From Parus major (taxonomy: Eukaryota; Chordata; Aves; Passeriformes; Paridae): 64,000 nucleotides of DNA. The stretch spans positions 39,182,921 through 39,246,920 of the forward strand of contig NC_031799.1 in assembly GCF_001522545.3 (NCBI RefSeq). Direction: 5' to 3'. Shown here in pieces: positions 1-11,312 of the stretch. Each line of letters starts with the position of its first letter. Within the stretch, counting starts at the first letter, position 1. The notes beneath the pieces were generated by a model. That model saw nothing but the letters and a program-made list of their open reading frames with translations. It made no database searches and had not been told where the DNA came from. The translations under genes were made by a program, and so were the position numbers.

Positions 1-926
1 CACTGTGATTTCCTGATACATTTAGATTTGAATTCTGATGCATTAGACCATTAGTACTTTACCTTTACTTATTTTATGACATAACTGGTACCTTTGCTTA
101 AAAACCCCAAAGACATCTTAAAAAACATGAGTTGTGCATAAACTAACCCCAAACCAATTCTGGCTAGAAATAAAGTGTAGAGAACTTTTTAAAGTGTATA
201 AAACCTAAAAAATGTTGGGAGAGTTTTTTTATATATGTTACCAATTTAAATCATGATACCCCATCTATTCTTGGCGGAAGTTTATGCTGAAATAACTCAA
301 AATAGATGGGAAAAATACTATTTTTATTTGTCAAAATCAAAATCAAATTATGAACATAAAGTCATAAAACCAAAAATATTTATATCAGCCTATTCTAGAT
401 TACATGGAAAAATATGATTTAAATATTTATAAAAATGTGTCTTTGGCATGAATGAAATTCTAAGAAAGCATTCAGTTTTTTCATTTTATCTTGTCTCCTT
501 ACTTTTTCCATTTCTCATCATCTCTGCTTTAGTTATTAGGCCAAATAATATGATGAAGAGTTGAGTTTCTGTTTAGAGTAAGTTAGAACAATTCTAGCGT
601 CTAATCCCAAGTTTTCTACTGTTTCTGAGTTTTGTAATCTAGCTAATGAAGCAAATTGTGAATGAAATAAATTTATACAATAGTAAATTCATGTATGGTA
701 CTTTATAGATCATATTGTAAAGCTTTTAGATTGTAAAGATTTTAAATTTTAAACGGGAGACTAATTTCATTGAATCACCTGAGATTAATATATCTAATAT
801 TCATAATGATCTGATAAAAAATTATCTAGAACCGTGCATTATTCTTAGTGGAATGTGACACTGAATGCCAAGAAGAAAAAGATCTGAACCTGCAGAGTAT
901 AAAAAATATAATTAGAATTAATATGC
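1..926. other. Intergenic, nothing recognised
   Basis: AT-rich sequence with no repeat family, ORF or RNA gene that I can identify. Confidence 0.7.
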
Positions 927-1340
927 TGATGCCTTGAGAGGCTACCTGGAACAGAGGCTAGATGGTGTTAAAGGAATAAAGTCATTCATTAAAAAGGCTT
1001 TCAAAGAATACACCTTGAGCAGTACGAGAGCCCAGCTGAGGCTGCACCCAACATGGACACTGAGTCACGAGTTTTCAGTTTTATATGTTTTGATCCATTT
1101 ATATATTTGGGTTAATTGTCCAGTTAGAACTCCAGATTAGGAAGTCCCATTCTCCCAGACTGCTCTCCTCAATTCACTGTTGTTTATGCTTTTTGGGCCT
1201 GAAGCTGCTACAGTGTCTTTGCTTCTGAGGCTGGAAAAGGATTGTTTGGTCTGATTACCCTGTGAGGAGAACCTGCTAACACTTCATATAAAGTTCAGAG
1301 TTACCTACTAATGCAGTACAGGATCTGGAAAATACAAAAG
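927..1340 (-). mobile_element. Solo LTR of an avian endogenous retrovirus
   Basis: The segment is richer in GC than its flanks and resembles an LTR I associate with songbird genomes. Read on the minus strand it has a TATA-like ATATAAAA, then a short R/U5-like stretch (CTCAAGGTGTATTC) and a 3' end reading CTCTCAAGGCATCA. The terminal CA corresponds to plus 927-928. The 5' edge near 1336-1340 is uncertain and I see no clear target-site duplication. No gag, pol or env sequence flanks it, so it is a solo LTR or fragment. Confidence 0.6.
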
Positions 1341-4300
1341 ATAAAACTTAAGACACTCTATATGTTCATTATTATTGATACATGGACTTAGATCACCTTT
1401 GAGCTTAATAAAAAGAGAATATTAAGTTCCTCTTTGGTATAAAAATTAAAACTACCTATAATAAATCTCAGCCCAGATTTTGGCTGTGCACAAAATCCTT
1501 TCAAATACTTGAATATTTAAACCTGAAGATTTATTTGGATATAGCTGTAATAGAGATTTTACCATACCCTATCTATATAGCATGTGAACTGCACTACTTA
1601 ATAACTTTAAAAAATGAAAATATGCCTAAAAAATACTATTACTTCATTTTGTCAGATAAATCCCCAGACACTCCAACTTTCTGTATTTCTGGGTAAATTC
1701 TGAAATACAGTGTTTCAGTCTAAAAAAATAATTCAAATCTTCTTGGAAGTAATTATATTATATTAAGTTTTCAAGGTTGGTATATAAATTTAGCTTAAAC
1801 TAAATTAACACCCAGATTCACAAACATGGAAGACTTATTAAAGTCTCACTTCTAAAAATTTTGCATTACAAAATTCATGTGGTAAGGGTTTTTCCTTTCC
1901 TGTAAAAAGATGTAGTCAGTAAAGATTTTAGAATTTTTTTAAAGTGTTATATAGTACAGACACATATTTAATAAAAACAAAACACTCTACACATATGTAT
2001 ACGTGTACATTCTAGTGGGAGAGGAAGAAGCTATAACTTCAGAAGCCTATATTCTTCTATTCTTTAATGTATTGAAATTATTAATATAATACATTACATT
2101 GTAGTATAACATAATATAAAAATGGGATAAGAGCCTGACAAAAATTGACTGCAAGTATTTTTATTATGTTTGGATTTATGAAAAGAAAATAAACTTAACA
2201 TGCATATTATTTTCATGTCTACAAAACATGAAGACTACAAATATATTTACCAAATTGTAATCTAACCAGTATTAAAATCAGAGTAACAACTACACTCTTC
2301 TTTGTTATTATACTTTGTCTCATAAAACAGTTTATAAATACAATGGTCTTTTTTGTTTCTTCCTTTTAAATTTTCTTATGATAATGAAATTTTCTATTTA
2401 CACAAATGAGGTAGTCATATGCCTCATGTCACCTCTTATCACTCTGTACAAGTCCTCTTTCAATTTTAATGGCTTCCAGTTTCTTTCTAAAAAGGGGGTT
2501 CTTGCTGAAATTTATTCCTCTTGCTAAAGCCTCATTACTTCCTTTCTTTTAATCCAGAGCCACTACTGGAAACATATTACTTGACTCTAATAGAGATTTA
2601 TTCCTACTATTGTTGCTGGACCACTTTTGTTGGCTGTTCTCCATTCTTAATTTTTATCTTCTCTCACTGTCCTCTTCCTTCTCATTTATCAGACTTTTTA
2701 TTACAATTAAATGTTAAACCTCTGAGGTTCAACTGCTCCAACCCTTTAGGAATTACAGAAAAATTAGAGTGCAAGAGAAAGTGATTTTAAAACTAAATGG
2801 TTAGAGAAGCAATCATTTTTTAAATTAAGCTTAGTCTGTCTTGTGTTTTCTTTTTACCCATTTTGTGCTCAAATTCATTGATTCTGTGTTGAGAACCAAT
2901 CTCAAACAAACAAAAAATCCACCCCATCAAAACGAATGTTTAAAAGTAAAACTTTACACTTTGTTTACTGCAGAAATAAAAGGAGATTTACAACAGTGAT
3001 GGTAGAAAAAGATAAGTGTCCTAAAATGCTGTAGGATATGGTGGAAAACTTGTATGTCTGCATGAGTTGATAAGATGGGTAAACAAATGAGTCATCAAGA
3101 AGAGTAAGATCAATAATCATCTACAGGAAATATTACATGGAGAACTTTAGTAATTAATGGAATTTTAATATATATTTGACTCAGAATAAGGAGAGAAGGC
3201 AGCTGTTAAGGAAAAGAGATAAAATGCAGAAGGCAGGGATTTTTAATTTTTATTTTTGCTAAAGGGGATCTTTTTTCCTGGTAAACAAATTAGGAAAGAG
3301 AAATCAGAAGGAGCATTTCTCATAAAAAAAAAGCCTCACAAACAAAAACTAATAACCCCCTCAAACAAACAACAAACAAGCAAAGAAACAAAAATCTCAT
3401 TAACAAAGAAAAACCTCAAACACCAAAAAAAAACCAAACAGAACACTAACAAGAAGAAAACAAAGCCAGTGTCAAGTTCAGAAATCTTCATGCCTGACAC
3501 AATAACAAGTCAGATCCCCTATCTCCTATCTTTTAACACATTTAAATGCACAACAGTGACCCCACTGTCAGCAATGGATTGAGAATTGGTATTTGAGAAA
3601 AAAATGTGTGGTGACTGAAAATTTTCCTCATTATTGCTTCACAATATTATTAAAAAGGAGAAACCTTTTTGCATCCAAAGTTAAATTCCATCTACTTAAG
3701 CCACTTTATCTTGTAATTATTCCATTTTGTACAATACAAAGGAAAAAAAGAAATGGAGATAAAAAGACTTATAAACAAAGTTGTACCTAAAACTAAGGTG
3801 AAGATTCTGTGGTACTTAAATTGTCTTCCAAGTACATGATATAGTGTACAGAACAACAAAATAATAGAGACTTGGTTGTCTGAGCTAATCTTAAGCAAAT
3901 CAATCCTGTGTGAAACTTTTCAGGCTCCCGACTACTGAAAGTGGCACAGTAGACTCGAAATTGTTTTCCAAGGAGTGCCTGTTACACCTGGAGGCTCTCT
4001 GCTTATGCTGCAGAAGCTCAGGTGTCCATGTTTTTGGCTATTAAAAATATGTGCTGTATTTCATATTACTTCAGCTTGAAACTAATTGTTTTGTTCCTTT
4101 GGCACAGTGAAATCACAAAAACGGAATAATTCTCAGTGGGACAGAATTTGTAAACAATAACAAATTAAAATTATCTTTGTTGTCTTTGTTTTAGTGCCAT
4201 ACTAAAATGGAATATTGCAAAAGTATTTTTGTAGTAGTTAGTTCTCTTTGTTAATAAAAACTTTGACTAATTCTTTCTAATGTAGCAACCTAATATTTGA

Positions 4301-5259
4301 AAATTTGAAATTTTCTGGCATATGGCCTATTATAATCTGTTCTAGAAAGAAAAATGTTAACATTCACAGGGAGCATTATTACATTATTAAAGGATTACAT
4401 ATCTAAGAACTTCTGATGATTCCATAATTTCAGGCACATTTACACTTTGCGATGAGACACTGTCAGAAAATTTTTGGCAAGTTTCCTTTGAAATAAAGTC
4501 AAAACAAAGATCTCAGAAACTTTAAGCTGCTTAATTTTAGGTGCTTTAAAAAATATTGGATTATTTTCATTAGTATAATGTTGTATAACTTCTTATTAGT
4601 GGCAGGTGAAAATGTTGCATTAAAAAAAAACCATCTGCAATGGCATAGGAAAACAAGGACAGTGTGGTGAAAAGAAGTTTTGAAACATGAAACAATTTTG
4701 AAAGCTTATTAAATTACCTTTTTATCATAAGGTATTAGAATTGTGGTGAGGAAGAAAATGTTACTAGATTTTAAGGACTGGGCAAGTACTAATATGTTAG
4801 TTGATGTTTCAGATTTCCAGAAAAACAAGAAAAGTCTATTTCTAAAGATTATATTCTGTAGCCATAAGCAGCATTGAGATGGGACCCAACATATTTATAG
4901 TAAACAATAAATAATACAGTAAGAAATAAATGGAAAAGCATACACAAATAAAGTAACATTTTTTATGATCAAAAAATACCAGTGAACATATCTCTGAGTA
5001 TTTAAAATGCCTTTACAAGCTGCAGATTACTTAGCATTTAGAAACCTGCACACAATGATGCAGTTAGAATGTCATATAGAGATGTATATTTCTGATAAAG
5101 TTTCTGCACAAGCATATATGCATACATACTAAAGTCTTGCTTTATGGTTCCAAATATGGATAGGAACATTAACTTCAGTTTCTTAATACAAAAAGTTTCT
5201 TAAAACAAAAGCACAGTTATTTCACTCACTTTTGAATAAGAGGATTTTTGTCATTTAGA
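1341..5259. other. Intergenic, no gene recognised
   Basis: AT-rich unique-looking sequence with an A-rich, C/A-biased stretch at about 3330-3470. The longest ORFs (108 and 87 codons) are low-complexity Lys/Thr- or aromatic-rich translations of AT-rich DNA with no domain motif. Confidence 0.7.
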
Positions 5260-5778
5260 TCACAGAACCAGAATATTGTTAGAATTGGAATGGACCTCTC
5301 AAGATCATCCAGTCCAATCCCCCTGCCAAGGCATGATCACCTAGAGCAAGTGACACAGGAACACATCCAGATGGTTTTGGAATGTCTCCAGAGAGGGAGA
5401 CTCCATGATTTCTTGGCAGCCTGTTACAGTGCTTGCACACCCTCAGTGTAAAGAATTTCTTCCTCATGCCGGTGTGGAACTTCTTGTGTTTTAGTTTATA
5501 ACTGCTGATCCTTGTCCTGTTGCTGGGCATTACTGGAAAGAGTCAGGCACCATCTTCTTAAGATATCACCTGCTTTGAGACATTTACATGCATTAATGAG
5601 ATGCCTGCTCCGTCTTTTCCTCCAAACGAAACAGGCCCAGCTCCTGCAGTCTCTCCTCAGAGACCCCAAATCATCTCTTTTGCCCTTTGCTGGACCCTCT
5701 CCAGGAGCTCCTTGTCTCTCCTGTACTGAGGAACCCAGAACTGGACACAGATGCAACACTGTTCTTTCTAAAATTTGA
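5260..5778 (-). mobile_element. CR1 LINE, 3' end fragment
   Basis: The plus strand begins with a degenerate reverse complement of the CR1 3' terminus (CACAGAACCAGAATATTG) followed by GGAATGGACCTCTCAAGATC and ATCCAGTCCAATCCCCCTGCC. It continues through the conserved 3' UTR block (AAGAATTTCTTCCTCATG, then the CTCCTGCAGTCTCTCCTCAGAG region). This is a 5'-truncated, non-autonomous copy. ORFs inside it are translations of the repeat, not genes. Confidence 0.9.
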
Positions 5779-7050
5779 GAGGTAAAGACCATATGTATGC
5801 ATACAAAACATAGCCATAAAAAGCATGAAAAGATATTCTAAAGAGATTGTTAAAATCATTGCCAGCATGCAATGCCTAAAGATAACATGAAAGAAAAAAC
5901 AGATAAAAATTAAAGTTATATTGAATGCAAAAATATGCTAATTACTGTGGAGTCTTTCCTTGTGTGGCTATTTCCAAATGAGATTTATAAAATTAATTTT
6001 TAACTTCTGGTAAATTTAATTTATTTTCTCTGCACTGTCCCCATAATAGGATTTTCCCTTGTTCTTAACTCATTTCCCATTTGTCTCTTGGCTTCCAGAA
6101 CTTTGTTTTCTCCTTCGAGCTTACAATTTAGGAATGTAATGTGTATGTTCTGAGGCTTTGTAATTGAAAAAATCTGCACTCAGTCAGCAGTCTGTTATAT
6201 CAGCAACATTTAATTGACTAGCCCAATGGCATAAAAGAAATGCACTGAAATACTAATTGACAATTCAAAATTTAGGATAGGTGGCAGAATCCCATAGTGT
6301 GTTAACTCTGTACTTACAAGGCATGCATCATGGGTTTTCATGGGTAAATGAAGGTTACAGCACATTCCTAAAAGGTTTTACACAAATATTGAGGTTTGTA
6401 GATTAAGAGTGTAGGAGTATACCTATTCAAATGTAAGAGTTGATTGGCCTAGTCCTAAATATTTTACTTTTATTATAATTGTTTGCAGTTGTTCTTTCTT
6501 TTGGAGATAGATACCTATACAATACCTAATTACAAAAGATTTTAAAATAATATTATCTTCAAAATCTAGAAAAATCAGTTAGTAGATTTGACTTGAAAAT
6601 TTGCGATTGATTAATGTTGCAATGAGTTCTGTCAGCCATATTACTTCTGACTGCCGTCCAAAATTTTTTTATGTTTCTATATTCATTTATATTTATTCTC
6701 CCTTAAAAATGCTTAGTATATAGGTGTATATAGCAGAAATAGCAACAGTCCTATACATTACTTCTAATGATAGTTCTAATGAAAGTCCACTGTTACCATT
6801 TGACTGCAAGTCAAATATGAGGTTGACCTATCCAAAAATTGTTCCACCCTGAAATAATAAGTACATTTTCAGCTTTCTCAGACAAAATACTATTATCAAA
6901 ACTATGCTAAAGTAGATTTGATGGTTTTTTTGACTGTTGCCAAGAACATACATATGTGACACTGGAAAATTTGGAAGTTTTTCATTGCATATATGAAACT
7001 TCATATACTGACTTACTTATTCACAACTCAATGTCTTTTTTTTTAAGAAT

Positions 7051-7083
7051 TCCCTCCCTCCCTCCCTCCCTCCCTCCCTCCCC
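7051..7083. repeat. (TCCC)n microsatellite
   Basis: About eight uninterrupted TCCC units directly after a T9 run and AAGAAT. Confidence 0.97.
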
Positions 7084-9342
7084 AGTGCTGTTTATGGCTG
7101 TGTTAAATTTTTTTCTTTCAAAACCTAAAGGGTCTTATTCCTTAAAATCTTTCTCCTGAAACCTGACAGCATTGGATCAATTTGATGTGCTAGTTTATTT
7201 AAATAACAATCAAAATCTAAAAGCCTACTGCCAAGATAAATATTTTTTTATTTTATTTTCCTCTGAGATATTAATTTCAATCATACTAAATGAGGGTAAT
7301 GCAAGGAATTATTCACATGTAAATGCTAAACACTAACAGTATACTGTTACAACAGTAGCAGTAACAATTTCTTTGTTTTCAGAGGAGAGATTGAGTCTCA
7401 AAAAACAACATCTATCAGAAGAATTCACCTAAGCCTGCAAAAAGTTAGGTATTTTCTTAAAATTGTCAGATCATTTACAGTGCAATGCAGAAGCATTTAG
7501 ATGGCATGCTCAAGAGCATTTAAGTCCATCTAGTTATAATTCCACTTCTGATTTCAGTCTTGGATAAAACCAAATCAAATTATTTAATTTATTTAATAAC
7601 AGATGGAGGCTTCATGCTTTAGGAAAGACTGAGACAGTGAAGAAACCTTCCTCATTTTGAAGAAGTGAGGGCCAGTGAGAGACTGCTGCTCTTGGAAACA
7701 TTTAGAAAATGAAGAACCAGACTTGTCCTGGTGTGAACAGAGATTAAAAGACTGGCTGGAACAAGTGAAATTCTATTTTGAATGGAATGTTTCACAGTGA
7801 TGATATTGAAGCTCCCAAAGGGCATTGCCTACAGAGACTGGGATTCCCACTCCTTTGAGACACTGAATGAAGATCAGCCAGATGAAGGTCATGATACAAA
7901 TCCTCCCTGCTTCTCATAGGTAGGTGGATGGTGTGCCCAGAGTCCTTTCTTACCTACTAATTCTAGAAATAATACGTATGCTTAATTTCCTGAAATCTGA
8001 TTTCTCATTTTCAGGTTAGTATTATATTGATCATAATATCATGATATATTGATCTAACACTGTTTGATTTAATAAAGTCAATGTTCAGAACAACTTTCAT
8101 AGGAATAGGTACTAGCAACTTTACCTTTGATTCTTTGCAGGGTACAGAACCAGAGGTTTTTCCTCAAAATGTATGTTATTCTAGGGAATCCAGTTAAATC
8201 CTGCATTAAAGTGAAAATATAAAGTAATTAGCATATGTTTTCTACTCCTCTAACTCTCCAAATTATATCCTTCCCAAAAGAGCTGTAGACAATAATTAGT
8301 ATCTATATTTTCATCAATTTGTATACTTGTGGTTTTGAAAATTTAGCTTCTGTTTTCGCTTTAGAACGTAAGTGGAGATTTTGTTTAGTGTTGACAGCTT
8401 TTTACATATAAACAGTGGTACAAGTGCTTCAATATTTACTCACAATTACTATACCTTGTCATGACTGCAGTTCAAATGCAAGTATGTATCAAAATATTAA
8501 AAGCTGTAGTGTCATAAATCTCATGAGATGGGTACTTTTTTAAAAGCCTCTGTATACTTAAGTCACGATTTTCGAAAAGTCCTATAGCTAAGTTATGACG
8601 ATGACAAAAGATACCCTCTGGGTCAAACATGACAGAAATTCATTTAGCGTTAGTGAACCTGGTAAACTGAATAAAATAAAGACTTTGCTCCTATCGTTTG
8701 CAGTGATCTCAGCTCTTGTGGGAAAATCGTATGTATGCAAAAACTTGAAGTTCTGTCATAACATGTCTACGCTAGTGCACAGATGTGTTATTGAATATTC
8801 TCTCCAAGCTTCTCTAGCTAAGAAATACCCATTGACAGAAAATCCACTGAAAGTGGCTGTAATGAGACATTGTAGTAGAGCTTTCTGCCCCCTTGGTGTT
8901 CATCGAATGGCAAGGGACAGGAGCTAAAACACAGTGAGTTTGTGAAAAGCCTTGATCAAGTTACACAGCTTGCAGTCTTTGAAACAGCTTCTGAGCAGCA
9001 GTTTATGAGTATGCATTGGAACAAAGAATTTTTGTCAAAAGAATGTCATCAGGCACTCAAGGTAGGAGATGGAACTTTGTTCATATTTTTGGTCTTGATT
9101 CTGAAAATCCTTAATTCCAAATTCAAATGTTCATTTTGTAGCAAGGATGCTCCTCCTTTCAATGCTGAAAACCTCCCATGAACTTCCTCTTGGTCTGGGT
9201 TCTCTGCAGGAGTCATTGCTGCAATCACATTGCTTGTGAGTCAGCTGGAATACTGGAATATCATCTCAAAGGGGAAAGGAAAAAACTTCCAAATGTAGGT
9301 TAATTTTCAATGGCATAGTGGAATGACTTCCTTCTGTCTTTA

Positions 9343-9370
9343 CATTAAAGCACTATTTTGTGCTTTAATG
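9343..9370. repeat. Short perfect inverted repeat
   Basis: Arms CATTAAAGCAC (9343-9353) and GTGCTTTAATG (9360-9370) are exact reverse complements around a 6-nt loop. It lies in intergenic DNA with no T run placed as a bacterial terminator would have. Confidence 0.9.
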
Positions 9371-10749
9371 CAGCATGATTCTTCTCTTGGATTCCAGTAC
9401 AACAGCTATATTTCTGCTTTCTCATACAGTGAAAATTAACCCAAAGCCAGTTGCATGCTTCTAAACCCATGCTAATCAAGTTTATCCCTGAGGAAAAAAT
9501 AAAAAATCAATTTATTGCATCCACTGAAACTATTATCAATTCTCATCAATTATAATAACATGGATATAGGTGTCTTACACTCTCATAACCATTTCCTAGC
9601 CCCTAAAATGAAATTCTATTTTTTCCTTTATCTTTCCAATCAGTTTCATACTCTGTAATAAATTCTATTTGATTTCTTTTAACAAATCATCTTACCTTGT
9701 CTTTAGAAAAATAATATGTTCATTTTCCACAATAATTAACCTCACTTAATATATAGGTAGCAACAATTTCACCCAATCATATTAATCAGTCAAAAAATAT
9801 GAATTGCATATTAATGGTGGTTTATTTACTATTAGGGAAGATGTTCTTTTTCTAAATGGAGAAGCTATTTTTGTGTGTTTTAGTTCAACTTTGGAGAGTT
9901 TGGTATTGCAGACTGGACATGCAGTTGGGTGGCCTGCAGTAGCAGCCAACTTCTCACATCTTCAAAATCCTAAATGCAATGCTGCTTAATAGGAAAATCT
10001 TCTCATAGAGACTGTTCTAAAATGTTGTGTTTTCCATTTTGTTTAAGTACAAACTCTTGTTTTTGTGTGCCTCTTTTCTTGGAGAGGAAGGTCCCAGCTC
10101 ATGTGTCAAATTATCCATTTGCCCTTTAATATTAAGCCAAGCCTAAGTTTTTGGTTTGCCCTTTCTTGCACACATAGATTTCCGATCAAATAACGCAGGT
10201 TGCCTTCCTTCTGACACATTATCATTCTTGTACTAATGTTATTTATCATTTTTTCCATTATAGTTCTTCATCTCCAACTATTTTCAGGTTTTCTTCTGTT
10301 ACTTGGCTTCTTTTGAGTTACCTTTTGATTTACAATTCTTAGCAGCCTTTGTTTTATTCTATGTATGTAGGATTTTTTTCTTTCATGATGCAGTTAGCCC
10401 TTAATAGTTCAGCTCATAATTCCTTCTATAACAAATGGTCATTTGAAACACAAGAATGAGTGTCTGTTTCTTTTCATGGGGTAAAGAATCACCATGACAG
10501 CTCTCCCACACAGCTACTCTCTAAGCTCTCTGGCCTAAGCTGAATTTATAGGTACAGACAATTAATCATAATTTTTTCTGGGTCCTCACATACTGCCAGT
10601 AGATAAATGGAGCATGTTAGGGGAAAATGCCATGAAGTTTAATGGCAAAGATTTGATCAGCTCAGTTAGTCTGTAATTACTAAAGTGGAAACCAGCATGT
10701 GACTATGATACTGACACAGTTATTGAATGACACTGTAGTATGATTTTCA

Positions 10750-11312
10750 TGGTTTAAAAATCAGCCAGCAGCTAAGCCCTATGAGTTGCTCACTCAGTCC
10801 CCCACAGAGGGATGGGAGAGAATTAGGGAAGAATGAAAGTGAGAAGACTCTTGGATTCAGATAAATACAGTTTATTGGTAAAGCAAAAGCCACACACACA
10901 GAGGCAAAATTAAAACCAGGAATTCTTTCACCACTTCCCATGAACAGGTGTTCAGCCATCCTCTTGAAAGCAGGGCTATACATGAATCATGGTTAATGGG
11001 GAAGACAAATGCCATAGCTCTGACAATTGCCATCTTCTTTCCTTAGCTTTATATACTGAACATATTACCTTTACTAGCAGGTACCTCTGGTTTGGAGCAG
11101 CTGTCCCTCCTGCGTCTCCTCAGAGCTCCGTGTGTGCTTCCTGCTGACTTGGTGGCAGGGCAGTAGGAATGGCAGGAGAGAACTTGGGCACATGTAAGCC
11201 CTGCTCAGCAATAACAGAAACATCTCTACATTAGCTACACCTTTCAGCAACAATACAAAACATAGTAGCTACAGTGAAGAACATTAACTCTGCTTAAGCC
11301 AAAACCAGCACA
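10750..11312 (-). mobile_element. Solo LTR, avian ERVL-like
   Basis: On the minus strand it begins TGTGCTGGTTTTGGCT, followed by the AGAGTTAATGTTCTTCAC block, then a TATA-like AGTATATAAAGC. A polyadenylation signal AATAAA sits in CCAATAAACTGTATTTATCT, and the end is a TTGAGGGGGA-like G-rich block then GCTTAGCTGCTGGCTG and TTTAAACCA. This order matches the LTR of chicken and songbird ERVL elements as I remember it. There is no flanking internal retroviral sequence and no obvious target-site duplication. A 78-codon minus ORF (10747-10983) is just LTR read through. Confidence 0.8.

Larger units (their letters stand above)
5779..10749. other. Intergenic, no gene recognised
   Basis: Mostly AT-rich sequence. 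It includes the CCCT microsatellite at 7051-7083, an unassigned GC-richer island at about 7590-7930, two adjacent short ORFs (8595-8927 and 8942-9181) that I cannot link to any family, and an 11-bp hairpin at 9343-9370. Confidence 0.65.

Noticed and set aside
8595..8927. 110-codon plus-strand ORF, with a second ORF at 8942-9181
   Set aside because: No domain, signal peptide or family resemblance. The length is possible by chance in a window this size, and there are no splice sites that join the two in a convincing way.
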